From contig CANPXD010000016.1 in NCBI GenBank assembly GCA_947585615.1, positions 1-32,032 of the forward strand: a stretch of 32,032 bases of DNA, read 5' to 3'. Positions 8,401-15,110 of this stretch are shown piece after piece. The stretch comes from an uncultured Clostridia bacterium. Its GTDB lineage: Bacteria > Bacillota > Clostridia > Oscillospirales > Acutalibacteraceae. The notes under the pieces are model-generated. The model was not told the origin of the DNA. It worked only from the letters and a program-made list of their open reading frames with translations, and did no database searches. How positions within the stretch are numbered: position 1 is the first letter of the stretch; each line of letters opens with the position of its first letter. The position numbers and the translations under genes were made by a program.

Positions 8401-9843
8401 ATGAACTACAGAGCAATTTCGTATGTATTCGGAAAAATATTACTGATTATCGGCGCTTTGATGTTTCTTCCGATATTTGTATCAATATATTACGGCGAGG
8501 GCCTTACCACCGCCTTTCTTATCCCGGCCGTTCTTCTGCTGATTTTGGGATTTGTTCTAATTATCAAAAAGCCGAAACGTCTTTCTATCTATACTAAAGA
8601 AGGGCTTGTAATATGCGGTATTTCTTGGATAATTATGTCGGTATTCGGCGCAGTTCCGTTTCTGCTGTCCGAAACAATTCCGAATTTTGTCAATGCTTTT
8701 TTTGAAACCTGCTCCGGTTTTTCGACTACAGGCGCAACCATTTTGACAGAAATTGAGTCATTGCCGAAATCAATTCTGTTTTGGCGCTCATTTACGCATT
8801 GGATAGGCGGTATGGGCATACTTTCATTTATGATAGCCGTTATTCCGAAAAGCGAAAGTCATTCCATGTTCATTATGAAAGCGGAAGTTCCCGGTCCCAA
8901 AGCAGGAAAGGTTGTTTCAAAAATACAGAACAGCGCAAGAATACTCTACATAATTTATTGTGCTATAACAACACTTGAAATTATCGTCCTTTCGGTGTTT
9001 ACAAAAATGAGATTTTTCGACGCGGTAACTACTGCATTTTCAACTGCCGGCACGGGCGGATTTTCTGTTTTGAATGATTCCATAGCCGGATATAACAGTG
9101 CGGCTGTTGAATGGATAATCATTGTTTTTATGTTCCTGTTCGGCGTTAATTTTAACCTGTATTTCTACATTCTCATAAAAAAATTTTCTCTTGCATTCAA
9201 GGACGAAGAGTTCTGGACTTACATCGGAGTAAATGTAACGGCCGTTATTCTTATTACGCTTAATATTTTCAGACAGTACGACAGTGTTTTAACCGCTCTT
9301 CGTAACGCATTTTTTAACGTAAACGCAATTATGAGTACAACAGGGTTTTCAACCGTTGATTTCAATAAGTGGAATACTTTCAGTAAAATCATTCTTGTTG
9401 CGCTTATGTTTGTAGGCGGCTGCGCAGGTTCAACAGGCGGAGGTATGAAAGTTACGCGAATTATACTTTATGTTAAACAGATACGTGCCGATATAAAAAG
9501 AATCCTAAAGCCCCATGCCGTTACAAAAATCAGAATGAACGGAAATGTTGTTGAAAAAAGAATTATTGAAGGTGTAAACTCATATCTTGTTATATATCTG
9601 ACAATTCTTGCGGTTTCAACGGTTTTGATTTCGCTTAACGGTTTTGATTTTACAACGACCGTTACATCCGTTATAACTTGTCTTAATAATGTCGGACCCG
9701 GTCTTGAGGTTGTCGGTCCAACCGGAAATTATGCGTCGTTCTCACTTTTTTCAAAGCTTGTTTTCTGCTTTGATATGCTTGCGGGCAGGCTTGAACTGTT
9801 CCCGATTCTTCTTCTGTTTGCACCGAGAACTTATAAAAAATAA
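8401..9843 (+). CDS. trkH: Trk potassium transporter membrane subunit TrkH
   Basis: The 480-residue membrane protein has the four-fold pore repeat of the TrkH/KtrB superfamily. Selectivity-filter segments are visible as STTGAT (Gly111), STAGTGGFS (Gly217/219), STTGFST (Gly315) and NNVGPGLE (Gly432). The loop GGCAGSTGGGMKVTR (339-353) is strongly conserved in TrkH and corresponds to the gating loop region. It conducts K+ (and possibly Na+) into the cell with TrkA as the cytosolic gating ring. The ATG at 8401 follows AAGGTG (8391-8396) with short spacing. Confidence 0.93.
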   Translation: MNYRAISYVFGKILLIIGALMFLPIFVSIYYGEGLTTAFLIPAVLLLILGFVLIIKKPKRLSIYTKEGLVICGISWIIMSVFGAVPFLLSETIPNFVNAFFETCSGFSTTGATILTEIESLPKSILFWRSFTHWIGGMGILSFMIAVIPKSESHSMFIMKAEVPGPKAGKVVSKIQNSARILYIIYCAITTLEIIVLSVFTKMRFFDAVTTAFSTAGTGGFSVLNDSIAGYNSAAVEWIIIVFMFLFGVNFNLYFYILIKKFSLAFKDEEFWTYIGVNVTAVILITLNIFRQYDSVLTALRNAFFNVNAIMSTTGFSTVDFNKWNTFSKIILVALMFVGGCAGSTGGGMKVTRIILYVKQIRADIKRILKPHAVTKIRMNGNVVEKRIIEGVNSYLVIYLTILAVSTVLISLNGFDFTTTVTSVITCLNNVGPGLEVVGPTGNYASFSLFSKLVFCFDMLAGRLELFPILLLFAPRTYKK

Positions 9844-9900
9844 AATTTTTGAAATAATGAATGATTGGTGTTGATTCAACTGGAAAAGTTTGACTCAATT

Positions 9901-11295
9901 ATGAAAGGTATCCAGAATATTCTTAAAATAACAGACAGTATTGTCTGGGGACCTGTTATGCTTATACTTCTTGTCGGAACAGGTGTTTTTCTGACAATAA
10001 GACTGAGATTTATTCCTTGGCGCAAGCTTCCGTCCGCATTAAAAGACGTTGTAAGCCCCGAATCGCGTAAAACCAATCCGAAAGAGGGACAGATTTCTCC
10101 GTTTTCGGCTCTTATGACAACACTTGCCGGTACGATCGGAACAGGTAATATCGTAGGTGTCGCAACCGCTATGGTGGCAGGCGGCCCGGGCGCTCTTGTA
10201 TGGATGTGGATTGCTGCCGCTTTTGGTATTTCAACAAAATATGCCGAGTGCGCTCTTGCGATTAAATACCGCTCTATTAACGAGAAAGGCGAGCCTGTCG
10301 GCGGTCCGATGTATACTATTAAAAATTCATTTAAAAATAAAAAACTTGCGGCTTTTCTTTCAGGAGCGTTCGCTCTTTTTACGGTTCTTGCTTCATTCGG
10401 TATCGGCAATCTTTCACAGGCCAATTCAATTTCTGCTTCAATTCTTAAAACCTTTTCGCTTCCTGCTTACGTTACGGGGATAATCCTTGCTGTATTGACC
10501 GCAATAATAATTTTCGGTGGAATCGAATCAATTTCAAAGGTATCCTCAGTCCTTGTTCCCTTTATGGCTGTCTTATATATAACGGCCGGACTTGCCGTTG
10601 TCTGCGTCAACTATAAAAATGTACCTGCCGGTCTCGGTACAATTTGGTCTATGGCATTCGGAGGCAAAGCGGTAGCCGGAGGTCTTGCGGGCACTCTGAC
10701 GGCTTCCGTTATGAACAGCATCAGATATGGCGTTTCAAGGGGCGTTTTTTCAAACGAGGCCGGTCTCGGCTCTGCTGCGATAACGGCTTCGTCGGTATCA
10801 ACAGATAATCACGTAAAGCAAGGCTTTATCAATATGTGCGGTACGTTTATCGACACAATCATTGTATGCACGGTTACGGGTCTTGCGATTGCTTCATCGG
10901 GCGTGCTCGGTTCTGTGGACGGCAACGGTGAACTAATTTCTGGCTCAGAGCTAACGATTGCCGCATTTCAGTCGGTTTTCGGAAAATTCGGAGGAATGCT
11001 TGTAACAATCGGGATACTTCTGTTCGCTTTTTCAACAATAATCGGTTGGGAATATCAGGGTGAAAAGGCTCTGGAATACCTTGTTAAAAATCCTGTTTAT
11101 TGCTATATCTACAAGGTTGTTTTTGCTGTGTTTGTATTTATTGGTTCAACGGTTGCTCTTGATTTGGCATGGTCTTTAAGCGATATTGCAAACGGGCTTA
11201 TGGCAATCCCAAATCTTATATCGCTCATTGCTCTTTCAAGCGTTATCGCCAAGGATACAACAGATTATGTGAATAAAACAAAAATCAGTAAATAA
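9901..11295 (+). CDS. Alanine/glycine:cation symporter (AGCS family)
   Basis: The protein has the AGCS signature pattern: VWGPVMLILLVGTG near the N terminus, TLAGTIGTGNIVGVATA, GGPGALVWMW, and GVSRGVFSNEAGLGSAAI in the middle. About 10-11 membrane helices are expected, and the family imports alanine or glycine with Na+. The start is uncertain. The frame is open from a TTG at 9865 with GTG and TTG codons just after; the first ATG (9901) is used here because its N terminus aligns best with relatives and none of the candidates has a good ribosome site (GGAAAA at 9882-9887 is 13 bases away). The gene follows trkH after 57 bases without a terminator. A Na+ or K+ link with TrkH is possible but is inference. 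Confidence 0.88.
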   Translation: MKGIQNILKITDSIVWGPVMLILLVGTGVFLTIRLRFIPWRKLPSALKDVVSPESRKTNPKEGQISPFSALMTTLAGTIGTGNIVGVATAMVAGGPGALVWMWIAAAFGISTKYAECALAIKYRSINEKGEPVGGPMYTIKNSFKNKKLAAFLSGAFALFTVLASFGIGNLSQANSISASILKTFSLPAYVTGIILAVLTAIIIFGGIESISKVSSVLVPFMAVLYITAGLAVVCVNYKNVPAGLGTIWSMAFGGKAVAGGLAGTLTASVMNSIRYGVSRGVFSNEAGLGSAAITASSVSTDNHVKQGFINMCGTFIDTIIVCTVTGLAIASSGVLGSVDGNGELISGSELTIAAFQSVFGKFGGMLVTIGILLFAFSTIIGWEYQGEKALEYLVKNPVYCYIYKVVFAVFVFIGSTVALDLAWSLSDIANGLMAIPNLISLIALSSVIAKDTTDYVNKTKISK

Positions 11296-11336
11296 AGACA
11301 AATTTTTCAAAATATCTATAAATCACTGATTTTTAT
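11281..11336 (+). terminator. Weak long-loop hairpin at the end of the symporter gene
   Basis: AAAATCAGT (11281-11289), inside the last codons, is repeated inverted as ACTGATTTT (11325-11333) and followed by a further T and A. The 35-base loop makes this a weak terminator candidate. Its downstream arm abuts the -35 box of the next promoter. Confidence 0.3.
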
Positions 11337-11364
11337 TGACTTTTTCACTCAAACATTATAAAAT
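11336..11364 (+). promoter_or_regulatory. Promoter for the zinc-ribbon membrane protein
   Basis: TTGACT (11336-11341) and TAAAAT (11359-11364) are spaced by 17 bases, about 35 bases upstream of the start codon. Confidence 0.65.
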
Positions 11365-11399
11365 GATTAAGATAAAATTTATTTGTTGAGGTGTAACCG

Positions 11400-12338
11400 A
11401 TGGCAAGTTGCCCGAATTGCGGTAAAAAAATACCGTTTTGGAATATAAAAGCTGAATGCAGCAGCTGCGGAGTTTCGATACCCAATTTCAATTGGGTAGC
11501 AAGACTTGAAGAGGACAATATTAATGCGGAGAGAGCTTTCGGAAAGTTCTATAAAACAATTAACAGAATGTCGTATTCTCTTTTCGGTACAAAGCTCCGC
11601 ATCGCAAGACTTGTTTTGACTTTTCTTCCTGCTGTCGGTTTTATACTGCCGTGGGCTTCAATAAAGAGCGACGGTGACAGTTTTGATTTAACATTTCTTT
11701 CCTTTACAGGCGGAAAATCGGTTATTGATATTCTGCTTCAGTTTTTCAATAACGCTTCACTTTTAATTGAAAATATGGGCTTTGAAGGCTACAGCGGTCC
11801 TGTTACTTTTTTGCTTATCGGTACTCTGTTTTTCTTACTGTCGGCTGTGTTTATTGTTGTTGCGTTTTTTATGAATATCATAAAGTGTGCCAAGCCGAAA
11901 ACCAAATCTACCGTTACATTTGACATTATCTCGATTGTCTGCTCGATAACGGCTGTTGTTTTCTTCTCGTTGGCGGCTTCACGCGGCGCTGATTTTTCGG
12001 CGTTTTCTATCGGTGAATTTACTGCGCTCAATTCATCTGGAGGATTTGCATGGGGTTACATTGTTGCAATCGTTCTTCTGCTTGCCGCAATGGGTATAAA
12101 CATTGCCGTCGCGGTTGCTCCTGCAAAGAGCGATGAAGAGCTTGAAGCCGCAAGAAAGGCTAAAGCAGATGCTAAGGAGGCAAAGGCTCGCGAAGATGAA
12201 ATAAGAAAGGCCAAGGTTCGTGAAGAGGCGGAAAAGGCTCGTGAAGAAGAACAAAAAGCGATTATTGCCGAAGCCAAGAGAAAGGTTGCGGAAAAGCAGG
12301 CTAAAGACAAGGCAAAGGCTGAAAAGCGTTCAAAATAA
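11400..12338 (+). CDS. Zinc-ribbon membrane protein with charged C-terminal helix, function unknown
   Basis: I do not recognise a named family for the whole 312-residue protein. It opens with a short zinc ribbon (C4-P-N-C7 and C20-S-S-C23), then an amphipathic linker. Four hydrophobic segments follow at about 68-86, 134-161, 172-193 and 217-240. It ends in a roughly 70-residue tail (243-312) made almost only of Ala, Lys, Glu, Arg and Asp, which looks like a long single helix or coiled coil. The zinc ribbon lacks an upstream export signal, so it and the tail are probably cytoplasmic. GAGGTG at 11388-11393 is 6 bases before the ATG. The gene has its own promoter and a strong terminator, so it is a single-gene unit. 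Confidence 0.8.
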   Translation: MASCPNCGKKIPFWNIKAECSSCGVSIPNFNWVARLEEDNINAERAFGKFYKTINRMSYSLFGTKLRIARLVLTFLPAVGFILPWASIKSDGDSFDLTFLSFTGGKSVIDILLQFFNNASLLIENMGFEGYSGPVTFLLIGTLFFLLSAVFIVVAFFMNIIKCAKPKTKSTVTFDIISIVCSITAVVFFSLAASRGADFSAFSIGEFTALNSSGGFAWGYIVAIVLLLAAMGINIAVAVAPAKSDEELEAARKAKADAKEAKAREDEIRKAKVREEAEKAREEEQKAIIAEAKRKVAEKQAKDKAKAEKRSK

Positions 12339-12354
12339 ATTGAAAATTGATAAC

Positions 12355-12384
12355 AAACCGCTTCGCTTGAGAGGCGGTTTTTTT
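12355..12384 (+). terminator. Intrinsic terminator after the zinc-ribbon gene
   Basis: AAACCGC (12355-12361) pairs with GCGGTTT (12374-12380), extended by a T-G and a T-A pair, and is followed by a run of T to 12384. Confidence 0.85.
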
Positions 12385-12395
12385 GTGGTTTACGC

Positions 12396-12470
12396 TCAAA
12401 TGTCGGAGCAGAGGAAATAAATATAGTATGAGATAAGAAACCGAACAGATGAATTCAACTGTTCGGTTTC
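12396..12470 (+). repeat. Structured intergenic repeat element, copy 1
   Basis: A 17-base motif TCAAATGTCGGAGCAGA (12396-12412) is followed, 42 bases from its start, by a perfect 12-bp hairpin (GAAACCGAACAG at 12437-12448, CTGTTCGGTTTC at 12459-12470). The same arrangement, differing by one base in the motif and with a nearly identical hairpin at the same 42-base offset, recurs at 29786-29863. It lies between the terminator of the zinc-ribbon gene and the promoter of the flavoenzyme. No plus-strand T-run follows the hairpin here, so it is not a standard terminator in that direction. Confidence 0.75.
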
Positions 12471-12548
12471 GCTCGATTAAGCGGCGAACATATCGAGACT
12501 TCTTTATTCTCCCTAGCTTATCCAAACATTTATTTAGAATCTTTATTG

Positions 12549-12577
12549 TTGATAATACTTTTCAGTAATGTTATAAT
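12549..12577 (+). promoter_or_regulatory. Promoter for the OYE-type flavoenzyme
   Basis: TTGATA (12549-12554) and consensus TATAAT (12572-12577) are separated by 17 bases, with a leader of about 15 bases to the ATG. The stretch between the repeat element and this promoter (12471-12548) shows nothing else recognisable. Confidence 0.75.
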
Positions 12578-12598
12578 TTTTTATGGCAGGTGTTGATT

Positions 12599-14671
12599 AT
12601 GAAATATAAAACGCTTTTCAGTCCTATGAAAATAGGAAATGTTGAAATTAAAAATCGTGTCGTTATGTCTCCTATGCTGATGGGTTTCGGACAGTTTAAC
12701 GGAAATGCGACAGATAAAATGATAAATTATTATGAGGCAAGAGCAAAGGGCGGAGCAGGTCTTATAATAACTGAAATCACACGCATTAACGATTTAACAG
12801 GCGCTTCATCATTTGGTCAGCTCGCCGCGTCAAAAGACAGAAATGTTGAATCAATATCGCGACTTGCCGAAAGAATACATAAATACGGAGCAAAGGTGTT
12901 CGTTCAGCTTCATCATCCCGGCAGACAAAATGTCAGTCTGATGATCAATACCGTGCCTGTATCTGTTTTTTGTGACAAAATTATGCCCAAAAACTTATAT
13001 AGCCGACTGCTATATAAAAGTATTGTTCCCTTCGGAAAAAAGCTTGCGGAAAGAGATTTGCTCTTCAAAACAGTTGCTCCGAGCAGGTCTCCGAAAAGCA
13101 AATTTGCCGAAAGCGAAAATAGGGAACTGACAGTTGCGCAAATAAAAAAGATAGTATCACAGTTTGCAAGTGCGGCAAAAAGAGTAAAGAGCGCCGGCTG
13201 TGACGGTGTTGAAATCCATGCAAGCCATGGCTATCTTATTCAGCAGTTTTTATCACCCGTCACAAATAGAAGAACCGACAGGTACGGCGGCAGCCTTGAA
13301 AATAGAATGAGATTCCTTTTTGAAATAATCGACTCTGTTCGTGAAAGCTGCGGTTCCGATTTTCCGATCGCAGTCCGACTGACCGTTGATGAAATGTATG
13401 AAAAAACAGGCAGAGACGATTTGGGATATACTTTGTTCGAAGGGATTAAAATGGCAAAACTGCTTGAGGAAAAGGGCATAGACGCGATTGATGTTTCATC
13501 AGGCGGATACGATACTTTCAATTACTGGCTTGAGCCTGCTTCGTTTGAATGCGGATGGCGGAAGAATCTTGCCGCTGCGGTTAAAAAGGCTGTGCACATT
13601 CCTGTCATTGCCGCAAATCTTATCCGCTCTCCCGAACAGGCGGAAAAGCAGCTTGAGGACGGTATTCAGGATTTCGTCTCTCTCGGACGTCCGCATATTG
13701 CAGATCCTGAATGGAGCAGAAAGGCAATGCAGGGAAGGGAAGATGAAATAAAACGCTGCATCTGCTGTCTTTACTGCTTTCAGAGTATGACTGACGGAGC
13801 GTATACGGGAGATAACGGTCATTGCTCCGTAAATCCCTTTGTCGGCAGAGAAAACGAAAAAATGCCCGAAAACGGAGACGGCAGGAATATCGTTATTGTT
13901 GGCGCAGGTGTTGCCGGACTGACAGCTGCTGAGATTCTCGCCAAAAGAAAATTTAACGTAACCGTACTTGAAAAAGAATCTGCCGCCGGAGGACAGATAA
14001 ATCTTGCCGACAAGCCTCCGCATAAGGATAAAATACACTGGTGTATTGAGGATTTGCTTGTAAACGCACAGAAGGCGGGAGCAAGGATAATATATCATTC
14101 TGACGCAGACAAGGAAATGATTTCATCATTTAATCCTTTTGCCGTTATAGTTGCGACAGGCGCAGAAGCAGTTATGCCTGAAGCATTCCGCAAACGCAAT
14201 ACCTATTCCGTAACAGAAATTCTCAATGGAAGCGTTACGCCTAAAAATAAAAAAATTTGTGTTATCGGCTCAGGTATGACCGGACTCGAAACGTCCGAGC
14301 TTCTCTGCAGTTTAGGAAATAAGGTCTGCATTGTTGAAATGATAGATAAAATAGCGCCCGGTGCATGGTTTCAGCACACAGATGATATTCTGCCAAAGCT
14401 TGAAAAATACGGTACTGTATTTTTCACATCGTCTAAGCTTACAGAAATATCCAATGACGGTATTTTTATAGAAAATACCGCAACAGGTAAAAAGGATTTT
14501 ATCAACTGTGACGCAGTTGTTTTGTCGCTCGGAGTAAAATCAAACAAAACACTGTATGAGGAAATAAAAAATTCTTTTGACAATGTCTACAATATAGGCG
14601 ACTCAAGCAAAGCAGGGAGGATACACGACGCGACCGAAAGCGCATACAGAACCGTAATGTCAATAAACTGA
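12599..14671 (+). CDS. NADH:flavin oxidoreductase / 2,4-dienoyl-CoA reductase-like flavoprotein
   Basis: The 690-residue protein has the FadH/BaiCD/2-enoate reductase architecture. An FMN-binding Old Yellow Enzyme barrel (1 to about 375, with HASHGYLIQQFLSP at 207-220 and TNRRTDRYGGSLENR at 222-236) is followed by a cysteine cluster for a [4Fe-4S] centre (C387, C389, C390, C393, C409). An FAD domain (GAGVAG, 435-440) and an inserted NAD(P) domain (GSGMTG, 557-562) complete it. Such enzymes reduce C=C bonds of enoates, dienoyl-CoA or bile-acid-type substrates; the substrate here is not predictable. About 40 extra residues occur after QLHHPGRQ (120-160). ATG 12599 is chosen over GTG 12590 because AGGTG (12588-12592) is 6 bases upstream. 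It is a single-gene unit. Confidence 0.88.
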   Translation: MKYKTLFSPMKIGNVEIKNRVVMSPMLMGFGQFNGNATDKMINYYEARAKGGAGLIITEITRINDLTGASSFGQLAASKDRNVESISRLAERIHKYGAKVFVQLHHPGRQNVSLMINTVPVSVFCDKIMPKNLYSRLLYKSIVPFGKKLAERDLLFKTVAPSRSPKSKFAESENRELTVAQIKKIVSQFASAAKRVKSAGCDGVEIHASHGYLIQQFLSPVTNRRTDRYGGSLENRMRFLFEIIDSVRESCGSDFPIAVRLTVDEMYEKTGRDDLGYTLFEGIKMAKLLEEKGIDAIDVSSGGYDTFNYWLEPASFECGWRKNLAAAVKKAVHIPVIAANLIRSPEQAEKQLEDGIQDFVSLGRPHIADPEWSRKAMQGREDEIKRCICCLYCFQSMTDGAYTGDNGHCSVNPFVGRENEKMPENGDGRNIVIVGAGVAGLTAAEILAKRKFNVTVLEKESAAGGQINLADKPPHKDKIHWCIEDLLVNAQKAGARIIYHSDADKEMISSFNPFAVIVATGAEAVMPEAFRKRNTYSVTEILNGSVTPKNKKICVIGSGMTGLETSELLCSLGNKVCIVEMIDKIAPGAWFQHTDDILPKLEKYGTVFFTSSKLTEISNDGIFIENTATGKKDFINCDAVVLSLGVKSNKTLYEEIKNSFDNVYNIGDSSKAGRIHDATESAYRTVMSIN

Positions 14672-14678
14672 TATTTTT

Positions 14679-14718
14679 AAAACGAAAGCGCAGAATAATA
14701 GTGTGCTTTCGTTTTTTT
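14679..14718 (+). terminator. Intrinsic terminator after the flavoenzyme
   Basis: AAAACGAAAGC (14679-14689) pairs perfectly with GCTTTCGTTTT (14705-14715), and the T-run continues to 14718. Confidence 0.9.
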
Positions 14719-14729
14719 CTAATTTATTC

Positions 14730-14758
14730 TTGACAAATACCGTATAGGGGTATATAAT
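14730..14758 (+). promoter_or_regulatory. csoR-copA promoter
   Basis: Consensus TTGACA (14730-14735) and TATAAT (14753-14758) are separated by exactly 17 bases. Nearly the whole spacer is a CsoR-like pseudo-palindrome, so repressor binding would block RNA polymerase directly. Confidence 0.9.
14738..14752 (+). promoter_or_regulatory. CsoR operator-like site 1, in the promoter spacer
   Basis: TACCGTATAGGGGTA is an imperfect palindrome with the G/C-tract-flanked-by-TA pattern of known CsoR operators. It sits between the -35 and -10 boxes of the csoR-copA promoter. Confidence 0.75.
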
Positions 14759-14763
14759 TAAAA

Positions 14764-14778
14764 TACCCCATACGGGTA
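14764..14778 (+). promoter_or_regulatory. CsoR operator-like site 2, downstream of the -10 box
   Basis: TACCCCATACGGGTA resembles the reverse complement of site 1 and lies over the predicted transcript start. Site centres are about 26 bases apart, between two and three helical turns. Confidence 0.72.
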
Positions 14779-14793
14779 TAACGGAGTGATACT

Positions 14794-15093
14794 ATGAAGG
14801 ATTGTAACAGCTGTCATAAAACAAAAGAAAGAAGCGAAGAAGAATACAAACGCCTCATCAACAGACTGAACAGGATTGAAGGGCAGATAAGAGGCATAAA
14901 AGGTATGTTAGAAAAAAATGCTTATTGCACTGACATTATTATGCAGGTTGCCGCCGCCACTGCTGCGCTTAATTCCTTTAATAAGGAACTATTATCGTCA
15001 CATATAAGTACTTGCGTTGCGGATGACATCAAAGCCGGCAAAAAAGAAACGCTTGATGATTTGCTTTCCACTCTGCAAAAGCTTATAAAATGA
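14794..15093 (+). CDS. csoR: Copper-sensing transcriptional repressor CsoR
   Basis: The 99-residue all-helical protein belongs to the CsoR/RcnR (DUF156) family, with the typical [17 protein letters not shown] helix. The Cu(I) ligand set of true CsoR is present: C45 in NAYCTDI, and H70 and C74 in SSHISTC, giving the C-x24-H-x3-C spacing. An N-terminal C4-x2-C7-H8 is extra. When Cu(I) binds, the repressor leaves DNA and the efflux genes are expressed. It is the first gene after a promoter carrying two matching operator sites, which implies autoregulation. GGAGTG (14783-14788) lies 5 bases before the ATG. Confidence 0.93.
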   Translation: MKDCNSCHKTKERSEEEYKRLINRLNRIEGQIRGIKGMLEKNAYCTDIIMQVAAATAALNSFNKELLSSHISTCVADDIKAGKKETLDDLLSTLQKLIK

Positions 15094-15110
15094 CTGCGGG
15101 AGTTGATCAT

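Noticed and set aside
13499-14098. Leftward open frame of 199 codons inside the flavoenzyme gene
   Set aside because: It is antisense to the [4Fe-4S] and FAD-binding regions of a recognised enzyme and shows no protein features of its own.
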